A DNA stretch of 64,000 nt from Arachis hypogaea (GCF_003086295.3 NC_092040.1:56461559-56525558), one strand, 5' to 3'; positions 1 to 10,962 are shown, counted from the first letter of the stretch. Translations and numbers: made by a program. The notes: generated by a model from the sequence alone, not told the origin.

Positions 1-501
1 CTACTATGCCCGAGCTCGACCTCCCAAAAAGGACGAACTCGGGCAGGGGCACTGTTCATACCTTAACCGGGCTCCTCCAACTCGGCGAAATCCATGAAAG
101 GTCCGACCTCGTCCCAAGGCCCACGCCTGAGGTCGGACCTCGGACAATAAAGCTAAGAAGGCCCATCAAAAGGAACGCAGCCCAAAATCTAAAGGCCGAA
201 AAAGCCTAGGAAAGGCGGTTCCACAAAGATAGAGATAAAACTCCCAAAAGATAAGATAAGATAAGAATATCTTATCCAGGGAAGATCACGGCCAACTACT
301 ATAAATACACTGGAGCACCCAGGTATGACACACATTCCACATTCTACACATATCTGCTTGAACCCATGCTAACTTAAGCATCGGAGTGTCATTGCAGGTA
401 CAACCACCAACCACTCCACATATCAAGTTCGGGTCCCTGACCCCCACCTCGGGCCTCTCCAAGACGACCGAGCTACACGTTTCAGGTAACCCTCGGAACA
501 G
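1..501 (+). mobile_element. 3' part of an LTR of another family, cut by the window edge
   Basis: The stretch up to the CGGAACA end has no counterpart in the element 1 LTR that resumes right after it, so it reads as the tail of a different retrotransposon inserted in that LTR. It holds a TATA box near 298, then an R/U5-like segment with the phrase AGCATCGGAGTGTCATTG, which recurs almost unchanged near 41446. The junction at about 501/502 is placed by comparison with the second copy of the element 1 LTR (resuming near 5526). The left half is beyond the window, so target duplication and full length cannot be checked. No protein is encoded. Confidence 0.55.
298..306 (+). promoter_or_regulatory. 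TATA box of LTR fragment
   Basis: TATAAATAC-type box in a GC-richer context, about 80 bases before the AGCATCGGAGTGTC phrase that marks the R/U5 side of this LTR. Sequence match only. Confidence 0.45.
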
Positions 502-1042
502 GAAGGATTTGAGATCTAGACTTATTTTCTAGTCTCTTCCACTCTTGAGATCTTCAACATCCTTTTAATTGCTGCAAATTAAGCTTTGCTTTTCTGTTTT
601 TAAATTCTTCAAGGCATTTTACTCTTTTGCTTAAGATCTACTGCAATTCAATTCATCTTTAGTTCTTCTGTTTGTTGCAATTTACTTTCTCTTGTTTAAT
701 TTCTGCAATTCTAGCACCCACTCCCCTTTATATTTGATGCAATTTATATTTCTTGTCATTTAAGATTCTTGCAATTTACATTTCTTGCTCTTTAAGTTAC
801 TTGCCAATTTACATTCTGCAACTTTAAATTCATTGTCATTTACTTTCTGTTGGCTACAATTTCACACAATTCACTCAATGTTAGCTTGACTAAACTAATC
901 ACCCACTAAAGTTGCTTGATCCGTCAATCCCTGTGGGATCGACCTCACTCTAAGTGAGTTTTACTACTTGATACGACCCGGTACACTTGCCGGTGAGTTT
1001 TAGGTGTTTTGGAAATTCGTTTTTTCCACAAAAATATCATCA
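502..1042 (+). mobile_element. Element 1, 3' part of the 5' LTR
   Basis: This segment matches the two blocks around 5526-5734 and 7667-7998, which are the split end of the element's other LTR. It ends in CATCA and is followed six bases later by a primer binding site, which fixes the LTR boundary and the plus orientation. The 5' part of the LTR is replaced by the fragment at 1-501. Near the end lies the conserved phrase CTGTGGGATCGACC, followed by a small hairpin (CTCAC/GTGAG, 944-958) that also occurs in other LTR families of this window. Confidence 0.8.
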
Positions 1043-1048
1043 AGTTTT

Positions 1049-1066
1049 TGGCGCCGTTGCCGGGGA
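1049..1066 (+). other. Primer binding site (tRNA-Asp type)
   Basis: TGGCGCCGTTGCCGGGGA lies six bases after the LTR end. It is complementary to the 3' end of plant tRNA-Asp, the primer typical of Athila-like Ty3/gypsy elements (family knowledge). It would start minus-strand DNA synthesis. Confidence 0.85.
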
Positions 1067-1217
1067 TTGATTTAGATCAACAATGATTAAGTAGGTGAGA
1101 AGTCTAGATCAAGCATTTTTTTGTTTTTGTTCTCTGTTTTAAATTGATAGTAAGGTGTTTGAGCTATTGCCTCACTAAGAAATTCTTTCTCTATGACATA
1201 AATTTCAAATTTCATTG

Positions 1218-2270
1218 ATGTTTACAAAATACAAATGGAGTTCAACTCATGTTATGGTCAAACAAAATTTTATGCGATATCACCCACCATCACCAATCTC
1301 TAATGGTGGTTGGGAATATCACCAAGAAAATACAAATTCTAAGCACTCCAATCCATGGAGATTTGCTTCACAGACACAAGATGAGCAAGAAAATCATATG
1401 GGATATTTCCCTCCACCACAAAATGATGCAAGTCATAATTCTAATGGTGGCTGGGAAAGGAATTCTAATGCTCCATATGATATTCATCCAAAGATATCAT
1501 CACTTGACCATGCTTCAACAAAAAGCCCCTTTCAAAACTTACCACTCACACAAACTTCCAATAGCCAAAGAATCTCAAAGCTTGAGTCCATGCTTAAAAG
1601 ATTTGTGGAGGAGAAAGAGAAGTACCAGAAAGAACAAGAGAACTCCCTCAAAAATATGGAAGTGCAGTTAGGCTAATTGTCGAATGCATGGAAGGAGAAA
1701 ATGGAAAAACAAAAACAAAAGGTCCCTGTGTCAAGTGAAATTGCAATGAAGGATGAGGGACATGAGCCAAGGATTTTACATTCACAAATGCTACTTGAGG
1801 TGACAAAGGAACATGAACATTCACAACCCTCACAAACTTCCCTTGAATCTGTGATCGAAAAATATGAAGGGGAGGTGAAGAAATCTTGGGAAGAACAACA
1901 AACCTCCTCCATAAAAGAACTATTAAGTCAAATGTTGGGTGCAAAGAAAGGAGTGGAGGAGCAAGAGAGTGAGGAAGTCATTTCAGAAAATTTACACTCA
2001 AGTGAAGCAGAGAAATACATAGAAGAAAAGCTCATGGAACCACCAATTCAAAAAGCTCTGGATGAATACGAAACTCCAATAATCACACAGCAACCAAGTC
2101 TTGGATCCAAAGAAGTGAAGGCAACTAGCAAGAACACCAATTCTGTCCCTAATCCAGCAAGCAAGATCAATCAAGCCATTTGCAAAAGAAAGCTTGCTGA
2201 GGAAAGGCCAAGACAAGGGACAGTAGCTGAATCTTCTCCCCCCTTAAGGTCATTCCTCTTAACAAACTAG
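1218..2270 (+). pseudogene. Element 1 protein, non-autonomous retroelement ORF with in-frame stop
   Basis: One reading frame runs from the ATG at 1218 to 2270 with a single in-frame TAA at 1674-1676, so two halves of about 152 and 197 codons remain. The N-terminal half is rich in N, H, P and S and repeats the phrase SNGGWE. The rest is charged and probably coiled coil (many E and K residues). The C-terminal part is clearly related to the frame at 13913-14311 of element 2, where the final TAG of this copy is a TGG codon and the frame runs on for a lysine-rich tail. I see no zinc knuckle, protease, reverse transcriptase or integrase motif. It occupies the place of gag in a short non-autonomous element; its function is unknown. 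Confidence 0.6.
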
Positions 2271-2329
2271 AAGAAGAGGAAGAAAGTGAAGAACAACATG
2301 TCAAGCTAATGACACTAAAAGAGCACTTG

Positions 2330-2345
2330 CTGGGAGGTAACCCAA
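2330..2345 (+). other. Post-ORF hairpin H1, element 1
   Basis: CTGGGAGGTAACCCAA, stem TGGG/CCCA with loop AGGTAA. Same position and layout as the hairpins at 14332-14347, 32339-32354, 53061-53076 and (minus strand) 9810-9827. Confidence 0.5.
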
Positions 2346-3095
2346 CCGTAGGTAACATTTCTTTTCTGCTTTGTTTTCTTTCTATGCTTTGTTTAAATTC
2401 AATAAATTGGCATATGGTTACATTCTAAGTTTGATGTTGCCTTGCAACAAATTGTTTTCAATCTTTTTGGATAATTGCATCAAATCAAAAATGAAAGTGA
2501 CACACCAAGATTCTAAGTATGGCGTGCCACTTATTTTTCTATGCAAAATCATTCAAGCAACACTACTTGTCTGTATAATCATAATGCCTCTGCAGTTTTA
2601 TTTTTCTCTTTTAATTTGACACTTTTTCATTCTGCTTTCTTTAGCCATTTTTCTTTTTTAAAATGCTTTCATTTCAGTTTGCTTATTTACTGTGTTTGTT
2701 AAGACATTACCAAGAGAGCTTTATTCATGACAGATTCTTGGCTTGGTGATTGTACTTAACAAATAACAGTTTCACTTGCTTAGTTTTAATTCAGATAAAT
2801 TGACATGTGATTGCATTCTAAGTTTGGTGTTGCTATGCAACAAAATTTGGTTCAAATTCTTACAAGATACTTGCATTAATTCCAAGTGAAAGTGTCACAC
2901 TAAGTTTGGTGTGCCACTTATCTTTTATGCAATGTATTGTGCACACCTCCTTATATATGCAATCAAAAATGTCTCTGTCTCTTGTGCCTTGATTGTTATC
3001 TTTAATTTTGCTTGCTTAAAAGACATGTGCTACTAACATTTCATTGTATAAGACATTCATGATCCATATTAGCCCCATAGCCATTGTTCTGATTG

Positions 3096-3113
3096 TTGCT
3101 TGAGGATGAGCAA
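3096..3113 (+). other. Hairpin H2, internal copy in element 1
   Basis: TTGCTTGAGGATGAGCAA can fold with loop AGGA (two G-U pairs near the loop as RNA). It is followed by a TGAGTTTGGCAAGG tract, a weaker form of the module that abuts the 3' LTR. Confidence 0.5.
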
Positions 3114-3637
3114 GCATTCTGAGTTTGGCAAGGGAAAGGGAAGAATAAGAGGAAAATGACAACAATAGAGAAGATGGACTACAAGGTTGTAAAGTTCCTT
3201 TTCCTCTCCTTTGTTTCCAGCACTTTATTTTGGATGATTGTCTTTATATTCTCTATATGCATGTGTGGTATGAAAAAGCATAGCTTGAATCTTAATTTGT
3301 AACATGTTGCTGTGGCATTATGACTACCAACTTGAGTTTTGTGAGTTTAAAAGCAATAAAGCATCATGATCATAAACAAACAAGGAATTAAAGAAGATTT
3401 TAGCATGTGCATACAAGTATTGGATAGCTAGTATAATTAATTATTGCTCAATTGCATTGGATTTTATTTAATTGAAGTTTTCATCTAGGAAATTTTGTGA
3501 AATCTTTTGAAAATCATGAAAACCTTGAAGAAGCAAATACAATTAAAGCAAGAAAAGAAAAAGGGAAAGAATGAGAAAGTTGAAGGCTCTGAGTACCAAT
3601 GGCAATTTATTTGTTAAGTACTTGTGGTATTTATGTA

Positions 3638-3835
3638 TCAAGCCAAATGCTTGAAAACAAAACACTTAGAAGTCAAGGCTAGGCTCAAGTGCAAAAGCAC
3701 TCCCTCAAAGCTCAAGGCTCTGAGCATCAATGATTAGAGAGTCAAGAAAAGAAAAGAAAAATGTGCTTAATGAAGTCCTCTAATCAAATGCTTGTGGTGC
3801 TTATGTATCAAGTGGTAATACTTGAAAACAAAGCA
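3638..3835 (+). repeat. Two H3 stem-loop units in tandem
   Basis: Unit 1 (3638-3654) folds TCAAG/CTTGA over a CCAAATG loop. Unit 2 (3808-3825) folds TCAAG/CTTGA over TGGTAATA and has an outer stem TGCTT/AAGCA (3798-3802 with 3831-3835). The same two units occur in element 2 and one, with a changed stem, in element A. Confidence 0.5.
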
Positions 3836-4085
3836 TTTAGAAGTCGTAGCTTTGTTATCAACTCATGGGCTAAAGCACCCAAAAGGAGAAGCTAATAAGA
3901 AAATCAAAAGTTTGTTCCAAGGAAGAAATATAAGGGAAAGATTTCATAAATTGAGCTAGATAGAAGCATCAATCATTTACATCTCTTTTGTGATTGTAGC
4001 ATGCTTAGAAAACTAGCTAACCATGAACATTAAGTTGCTATTCTTCGTACCTTGGATTGTCAATCTTTATTGCAAGTTTCTTTTC

Positions 4086-4121
4086 TTGCTTGGGGACAAG
4101 CAAGGTTTAAGTTTGGTGTTG
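4086..4121 (+). other. Hairpin H2 plus polypurine-tract-like motif before the 3' LTR
   Basis: TTGCTTGGGGACAAGCAA forms a perfect 7-bp stem with loop GGGA, followed by GGTTTAAGTTTGGTGTTG, and the LTR starts at the next base. By position the second part should be the plus-strand primer (polypurine tract), although it is not a pure purine run. Confidence 0.6.
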
Positions 4122-5250
4122 TGATGACATGTAAACATGTCATGTTTTTCTATGCTTTTTCATACAAGAAATAGATAATTTGTGCTTGAATAATGAATGC
4201 TTTTGTACTTAAACGGTATATTTCCTTGATCTTTTAATTTTATAAATCTTGTAGGAAATAAGAAGAAAAAGAAGCAAAGAAGCACAAAATAAGCTAAAAA
4301 GGAGAAAAAAAGAGCTTTGGGAAACACTTTGAAGTTGGAGCACACTTTGGAGCCTTAGGCCACGCTTTTAAAAGCGTGGCCCATGACCAAATTAAAAGAG
4401 AATAGGCAATCAGCATACAATGCTGCGCTCACTTGGAGAGCTTAGCATCATCCTGATGCATTTTCAACTTGGAAGCAAAATTTTGGCTAAGTTAAAATCT
4501 GGGCGCTTACAACATGACCATGCCTCCTTCAAAGGGTTATAACTTGAGCTACAGATGTCCGATTGATGTGCTTCCAGTTGCGTTGGAAAGCTGACATTCA
4601 GAACTTTCCAACGATATATGGCAACCAATATTTGGCATGAAATAGAGGCACGAATGAAATGAATCTTTAAGGACCAAAAATAAGCAAAAATAAACCAAAG
4701 TGCAACCACCAAGGTTCGAAGAGGGAGACCAAGGGAAGCCAAGGAAATAGCGCTCACTTAGCACAATGCTCACTTGGAGAGAATTGTCGTGCTTCTCTTC
4801 ATGAAAAATCAAGGAAAATTGTTCTCCAAATGCTTTCACAAGGGCTTGAACTTGGGACCTCCCCTTGGAAGCCAATGCTCAGCTCACAAGGTGAGCAGAG
4901 CGCTACTCCTTGGTGCATGAGGCACAATTTGACATGGCCCAGGGAAGCATGTCACGCACAATTTGGCACAGTCAAGGGGCTTGGTGCGCACAAGGCAACA
5001 AAAGCAAGCTCAATGCTCCGCTCACCACTTGAGCTGAGCATCCTCCTGGGAGAAATTTTCACATGGGCCAAAATTCAATTAAAATTCCTTTTGAATTCAA
5101 CTCTTCACCAATTGAACCAAGGCCATCTAGACCCACTCTTCCTCAAATCCAAAGCAAGCAAAGCCCACATCATCACTCAAAGGCACAAGAACAAGCTAGA
5201 ATTAGGATTTTCATTTAATTTGTTTGAATTTCATTTTCACTTTGTAAAGC

Positions 5251-5260
5251 CTATATAAGG
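5251..5260 (+). promoter_or_regulatory. TATA box, element 1 LTR
   Basis: CTATATAAGG, about 200 bases after the last GCTCAC-type palindrome; probable start region of the element transcript. Confidence 0.55.
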
Positions 5261-6408
5261 CATCATTTTCATCTTTGTAGGGGAGCCCCATTAGAAAAGA
5301 AGAGGAGAGGTTAGCTCCAATAGGGAGCAAGTAGAATAGAGAGCTCTCTCTTTTTTCATTTTCATTTTGGATCTTGGGTGGAGAATTGAAGAACTTCTGT
5401 TTCAATTCCACCTTGAGATCTCTTGTTAATCTTCCTGCATAATTCAAATTCTGTTTATTGCTTCCTCTTTCTCTTCTTCTGCAATTTACTTTTATATTTT
5501 CATTTTGCAATTGTTCTTGTTGGATCAAGGAAGGATTTGAGATCTAGACTTGTTTTCTAGTCTCTTCCACTCCTGAGATCTTCAACATCCTTTTAATTGC
5601 TGCAAATTAAGCATTGCTTTTCTGTTTTTAAATTCTTCAAGGCATTTTACTCTTTTGCTTAAGATCTACTGTAATTCAATTCATCTTTAGTTCTTCCGTT
5701 TATTGCAAGTTACTTTCTCTTGTTTAATTTCTGCAATTCTGATGACAAGTCATCATATACCCATTTTTCAAGCTAATTTCACTTGTTTTATTAGTCTTTA
5801 TGCACTTTCTTGCATCTTAAGTAAGTGATTTGGAATGAAAATGCATAACTTCTTTAAATCAAACAACCACCATTAAATTGATGATAACTCATGAGGTTTA
5901 AGCTAAATTTAATTGATTTTTAATTGATTTATAAGCCTTGTGAATTTAGTGATACTTTGAGTGGTTGTTTTGATTATTTAAAGGTGAAGAAAAGAAGAAA
6001 AGAGGAAGCGTGGGTTAAGAAAGCGTGGCCTAAGAGAGATGAAGTGTGGCGCATAGAAGGAGGAAGCAAACATTGCCCTCCACAAGGGCACACTGCCCTC
6101 TAGGAGGGCAACATAAGGAAACAAGCTTTGAGAGGCAACACTGCCCTGCCCACAACAAGGGCGGAGCACAAATTGGTGCCATGGATCAAGGAGAGTAAAA
6201 ACTCTGCCCTGCCCTCCTCAAGAGCAATATCGGGCTCATCAAAGGAAAAAATTCAAAGAAAAAGCTCATTAATGCTTGCCACAAGGATCGAACACGGCAC
6301 CATGAGGAAGCAAGGAACTAGGCCTTATTTTGGTGCAAGAAAACCAAGAAAAAAAGGTAGTGTGTGCATTGCCCGAGTTTCGAATGCGGAGCTTCAATGT
6401 TGGAAACA

Positions 6409-6652
6409 TTGCCCTGCCCTCCGCAAGGGCAGGGCAGCATTTTGTGGTGCACAGCCAGCGCACCAGAATGGCGCACCAAGGGAGCTTCGGCAGCAACAGC
6501 ACGCACGCACGGGCAGAATCTGGCGCACCAAAAATTTCTGCCCTGCCCACCACAAGGGCAGGGCAGCATCCTGCAGCACCACACGCACCGAACACACACG
6601 CACAAGGCCGCACGCATCATTTTCTGCCCTGCCCTCCACAAGGGCAGGGCAG
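6409..6652 (+). repeat. Three long GC-rich hairpins in the solo LTR
   Basis: Perfect stems at 6409-6433 (9 bp), 6538-6566 (11 bp) and 6624-6652 (11 bp) pair CTGCCCTGCCC with GGGCAGGGCAG over 7-base loops TCCGCAA, ACCACAA and TCCACAA. Partial copies lie at about 6140 and 6205. The surrounding sequence is not repeated, so the hairpin units recur on their own. They lie upstream of the TATA box. Confidence 0.8.
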
Positions 6653-6765
6653 CCTCCTGGAAGCAACTTTTCTTGGGCTAAAAATTTGATTAAAAATCCA
6701 ATTTAATTCATTTCTTCACCAAATCAAAAGCCCATCCAAATCCCAAGATCCAAGAATAGAAAGTG

Positions 6766-6774
6766 TATAAATAG
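6766..6774 (+). promoter_or_regulatory. TATA box, solo LTR
   Basis: TATAAATAG, about 110 bases after the last GC-rich hairpin. Confidence 0.6.
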
Positions 6775-8121
6775 GAGATAGTTTGATGTAATTAGGACTT
6801 TTTTTTGGAGCTTTGAATCTTTACTTTTATTTTTGAACTTTTGAACTTTCTCTTGGGGACTTCACTGAGATTTCAGAGAATTGGGGAGGAGAATTGATCT
6901 CTCTTCTTCCTCGTTCTTGCTTGAGCATTTTTACTTTTCTTGTTTGGGTTTTGGGTGTGAAGAATTGAGGAAATTCTGTCTCAATCTTCATTCAAGATCT
7001 CTTTAATTCCTCTTCTGCATAATTAAATTGAATTACATTTCCTTTATTGGTTCTTCTTTAATTTCTTGTCAATTGCTTTGTGAACTTGGATCTGGGAAGG
7101 CAATTGAGATCTAGACTTTGCTATCTAGTCTCTTGAGTCATGAGATCCCATTTAAATTCCTTTTGGTTCTTCTGTGAACCTTTGCTGCAAGTTAATTTCC
7201 ATTTCTGTTTGAGAGCTAGTCTATTTCAATTCATCTCTTGTTTAGTTAATTGTTGCAATTTAATTTCCCTTGTTTGAATTCTGAAATCCCAGTCCCCTAA
7301 TCCCTTTTCCATTTAAGCAATTTATATTTCTTGTACTTTAAGTTACTGCAATTTACATTTATTGCATTTTAAGTTTCAGTCATTTAATTTCTTGGAATTT
7401 AAGCTTCAGTTTCTTTTACTTTCCTGCTCTTTAATTTACTGCAATTCATCCCTCTCCCTTTACATTCCAAGCAATTTAGTTTCTGTTAATGATAAATCAC
7501 TCAACCAATATTTGATTCGCTTGACTAAATCAACCACTAAACAAAGATTGCTCAATCCTTCAATCCCTGTGGGATCGACCTCACTCCCGTGAGTTTTATT
7601 ACTTGATGCGACCCGGTACACTTGCCGGTGAGTTTTGTGTTGGATCGTTTTCCACACATCAAATTCCAGCACCCACTCCCCTTTATATTTGATGCAATTT
7701 ATATTTCTTGTCATTTAAGATTCTTGCAATTTACATTTCTCGCTCTTTAAGTTACTTGCCAATTTACATTCTGCAACTTTAAATTCATTGTCATTTACTT
7801 TTTGTTGGCTACAATTTCACACAATTCACTCAATGTTAGCTTGACTAAACTAATCACCCACTAAAGTTGCTTGATCCATCAATCCCTGTGGGATCGACCT
7901 CACTCTAAGTGAGTTTTACTACTTGATACGACCCGATACACTTGCCGGTGAGTTTTAGGTGTTTTGGAAATTCGTTTTTTTCCACAAAAATACCATCAAT
8001 TACAATCATAGGAAGAGAATAATTTTACACAAAAAGGGAAAATAAGTGGTTATAAGATGTAACCACACCATTAGGCTCAAATCTCACTTGCTTGTGTTCT
8101 TAGCTAAAAAATTCATGTTCC

Positions 8122-8124
<3 letters not shown>

Positions 8125-8152
<28 letters not shown>
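8125..8152. repeat. (AT)n microsatellite
   Basis: Fourteen AT dinucleotides in the 3' non-coding part of element C. Confidence 0.95.
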
Positions 8153-8155
<3 letters not shown>

Positions 8156-8364
8156 ACTCAAGCAAGTTTAATGAAAAGTTTTTACTCAATCAATTGAGGT
8201 GCCCTATAGATAATTTTCTCAAAAAATTTCATTATTTTGACTAAGCTTATTGTGTATACATATGCAAAAATAAGAAAATGCAAGTAAAAATCCTAAAATC
8301 CTAGAATGAAATGCAAAAGTGTTGGAATTAGAAACTTGTCACCCAAGATCGGCGATCGGTCGGA

Positions 8365-8405
8365 CGACCTCCCCACACTTAAAAGTTTGCACCGTCCTCG
8401 GTGCA
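8365..8405 (-). other. Hairpin H2 plus purine-rich tract of element C
   Basis: On the minus strand TGCACCGAGGACGGTGCA forms a perfect 7-bp stem with loop AGGA, followed by AACTTTTAAGTGTGGGGAGG. Loop, stem length and the TTTTAAG-then-G-rich tail match the modules of elements 1, 2, A and B, but the stem sequence is entirely different. A second CTAAGTGTGGGGAGG tract lies inside the coding region (about 10372-10386). Confidence 0.65.
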
Positions 8406-9359
8406 CTCAAAGATGAGCAAGGGGGTACGGCGACTCTCCGAATTGCTACCTTCAGCTGGTAGGTCAACCGGTGTTGCGTGTTCTTTCTTCCGCCTCCATG
8501 TTTGCTTGTGGTGCATTCATCCATGGGAAACAAAAATATAACACCATAAGATGAGAAGATATAAATGCAAGGAAGCATACATTGTTAGAATGAGGTAGAT
8601 CACTAGAATGAGTGAGTGAGTTGGTGTGACATAAGGAAATATTAGGTATGTGAATTATAAATTAGGCGCCTTTTAGAACACACATCAGCATAAAAGTTAT
8701 GTCACAAAAGAGGCATGCACCTCACCTATCCTAGTGTGCTTGAGATGCTTTAAGTAAACTTGTAAGGTGAAACAAGCATTAAAGAAGCATGAAAGCATTC
8801 AAGTCAAACATATATGGATGCATATGAACACGAACACAATGCATTAAGGTAAATGCATAACATCATCCATCAAGAAATTGCCCAATAGAGGAAAAAGATT
8901 CCAATTACATGATGGCTAGCCACAACATGCAGTTCAACAGAGTCAAGCTCGAAGGTAATTCTCATCACTTGGTATTTTTCAAATGGTAAGTATGAAAAAC
9001 TCAAAATCAAGTAGCAAAATATAACCTCAACGATAGAATCCAACAAAGAATATTTAAAACAATTATGCTAAGATAGCATTTAGGCAATAAGGGGCAGCAA
9101 TGTATGGTAAGCAAAATCCATAGTTCAACACTTATAATGGAAAGAGAGAAAAATGAAATGAGAAAAAAATGAAATGAAAACTAAACTAAAACTAACTAAT
9201 TAACTACCCAAATAACTAATTAACTAGCTAAAATAAATGGTTATCAATGGTGTTTGGATGTGTTGGATGAGGGGTAGAAGAAGGGAGGAAGAAATAGGAA
9301 GGAAAGAAATGGAAAGAGGAGAAGAAAAAAAGTGGATGGAAAGAAATGGTGCAATGGAT

Positions 9360-9625
9360 ACGATGCGTACGTGTACAGAGTGCGTCCGCATCGATGGATT
9401 ATTCTGAGAGTGGCGCATACGCGGCAGGTGTGCATACGCGCAAATAGGTTTGTGCCACAGGCCCAATTTCCGCACAGTGCAGGCCTAACTCTCGGGTCAA
9501 GGTATGGAAGGTGGAACTTCTCAATCCACGCGTACGCACGCATGGTGCGTGCGCGTGGATGGTCGAAAATGCTTAATGAACGCGTACGCGCGCGGTGCGC
9601 ATACGCGTGGATGGTGCTCTGTTTT
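9360..9625 (-). repeat. CpG-rich palindrome cluster in element C
   Basis: Repeated alternating purine-pyrimidine strings such as ACGCGTACGCGC and GTGCGCATACGCG stand out in otherwise AT-rich DNA. The same kind of string occurs in the C-family LTRs (12859-12942 and 15163-15243). Open frames here on both strands are by-products of this composition. Confidence 0.7.
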
Positions 9626-9809
9626 TCAAAAAATTTTGCTATGTTTTTGCACCAATCCAAGCATTCCAAACCTCCAAACAACTACCAAAACACCCTAAGA
9701 CCTTATTTAACATACTAAACTATCAACTATACTCTACTAACTAAACAAAATATGAAATCAACTAAATTCTACACTATTTACAAAAGAGAAAATGAAAAGA
9801 TGTTACCAT

Positions 9810-9827
9810 GGTGGGGTGTCTCCCACC
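9810..9827 (-). other. Post-ORF hairpin H1, element C
   Basis: On the minus strand GGTGGGAGACACCCCACC folds as a perfect 6-bp stem with loop AGACAC, preceded by AAAAGTGCTA. Elements A and B have AAGCGCTTG-like sequence and TTGGG/CCCAA at the same place, so stem pairs differ in a compensating way. Confidence 0.55.
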
Positions 9828-10005
9828 TAGCACTTTTGTTTATTGTCCTTAAGTTGGACTTATGGGGAGCTCCTCATCAAGGTGGCTTGTGCTTGTACTC
9901 ATCTTGGAACTTCAACCGATGCTTGGATCTCCAATAAGCTCCATTCTTTAATTTCAATATCTTCAAGCTTTGATGTAGTTCTCCACAAACCATGAGCTCC
10001 CAAAT

Positions 10006-10962
10006 TTAATTTTTATTGTGCGATCCGGGATCCCACACTTTGTTTTGACACCCGTCCTTGAGTTGGTCATCATTATTCCATCCGGATGGCATGGCCTTGG
10101 AATTCTCAAAGAAGCTTCCAAACAACTTCATAGACCCATGCCATTTGGCTCCACACCAACCATTGCTCTTGAATTTTGAGCTTGCAACCGTCATGAGCTT
10201 AGAATGACGTTTCCAACCACTACACAATTCTTTCCTACTCTTAACTCCACAAAGAACTCTAAGTTGACCATCATTTTCAATCAAACCATATTCAAGTGAG
10301 AAAGTAAAGCTTAGGGATAATAATTTTACCCACTTGAATGTTGTGTTGGATGGTGACTTGGGAAGGGAGACCTCCCCACACTTAGACAATGCAAGGTCTA
10401 CTTCCTTGTACTCTTCTTTGTGTATTTCCACCTCTTGACGAATTTCTTTAATTTCAACTTTTTCCTTTTTATCACTTGGCTTGGTGTTGACTTCAAGGAC
10501 CTCGATTTCTCGCCCAATGGGAGGTGATTCAATTTTGGATAGGAATTCATTGATGAGTAAATCCATCTCTTGATCAACCCCTTCATATTATTCAATTTCA
10601 AGATACACCATGCCAACTTTTTCTCCTTGGTATCTCTCTTTTGGTTCATTCTCTTCTTCATTGTTCACCAAGGGTATAGGAGGTTGTGCACACTCTTCTA
10701 TAATTTCAACTCCATGTCCAATGGGAGAGGATTCGATTGTAGATAGAAATTCATCCATGATTGAATCTATTTCTTGAATAACCTTCTCATAGTCTTCAAT
10801 ATTGAGATGCTCCGGAGGTTGTTGGAATTCACATGGGAGTTCCACATCTCTTAGATTTTGAACCACTTCCTTCTTTATTTCAATAATCGTGGGTCTCTCC
10901 AATTGTTCTATTACTAGTACCGATTCTTTCTTTTTCACCGAATTTTCCAATTTCTCCTTCAT
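10006..10962 (-). pseudogene. Element C second protein, broken by one stop
   Basis: Two segments (10962-10588 and 10566-10006) lie in the same frame and are separated only by a TAA at 10588-10590, so this was one protein of roughly 310 residues. It is acidic and lysine-rich, probably coiled coil. It contains an internal duplication: a phrase like 'EFLSxIESxPIG', followed by an acidic stretch, occurs once on each side of the stop. A purine-rich tract like that near the LTR is embedded in the second half. I recognise no enzymatic domain; its position suggests a gag-like or accessory protein of a non-autonomous element. Confidence 0.5.

Larger units (their letters stand above)
2271..4121 (+). 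other. Element 1 non-coding 3' region
   Basis: No credible gene. It opens with a block starting GTCAAGCTAATGACACTAAA, also found after the gag genes of elements A and B. AAGTTTGGTGT-type tracts recur (near 2820 and 2902), and there is a tandemly repeated stretch (about 3580-3700 and 3715-3870) built round 'TTATGTATCAAG...CTTGAAAACAAA'. The region aligns along its length with 14312-17583 of element 2 once the solo LTR there is removed. Its structured parts are listed separately. Confidence 0.6.
5740..7661 (+). mobile_element. Solo LTR, 1922 bp, with 5-bp target duplication
   Basis: It starts TGATGACAAG, ends CACATCA and is flanked on both sides by AATTC (5735-5739 and 7662-7666). The flanks join seamlessly into the element 1 LTR sequence. 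Its 3' end (CTGTGGGATCGACC, then CTCAC/GTGAG at 7580-7593) resembles that of element 1, so the two are related families. U3 carries long GCCCTGCCC/GGGCAGGGC hairpins and a TATA box follows at 6766. No internal region remains, as expected after LTR-LTR recombination. Confidence 0.85.
4122..7998 (+). mobile_element. Element 1, 3' LTR (interrupted)
   Basis: It starts TGATGACATG directly after the tract above and ends CATCA. After removal of the solo LTR at 5740-7661 and one duplicated AATTC it is about 1950 bp. U3 holds a perfect 22-bp palindrome at 4359-4380 (arm GCCACGCTTTT) and several GCTCAC/GTGAGC inverted repeats (about 4425-5045), followed by a TATA box at 5251. The bases after the end (ATTAC, 7999-8003) should be one copy of the target duplication; the other copy would lie left of the window. 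Confidence 0.8.

Noticed and set aside
6128..6706. Overlapping open frames of 90-192 codons on both strands
   Set aside because: They arise from GC-rich hairpin repeats in a solo LTR (no stops in repeated GCCCTGCCC); no start context or domain.
5740..7661. Second complete element between 4122 and 7998
   Set aside because: AATTC duplications and continuous flanks show a single solo LTR within the element 1 LTR; no primer site or internal region.
9224..9718. Open frames up to 145 codons on both strands in element C
   Set aside because: CpG-rich palindrome cluster lacking stop codons; not similar to any protein type I know, and positioned in the non-coding part of the element.
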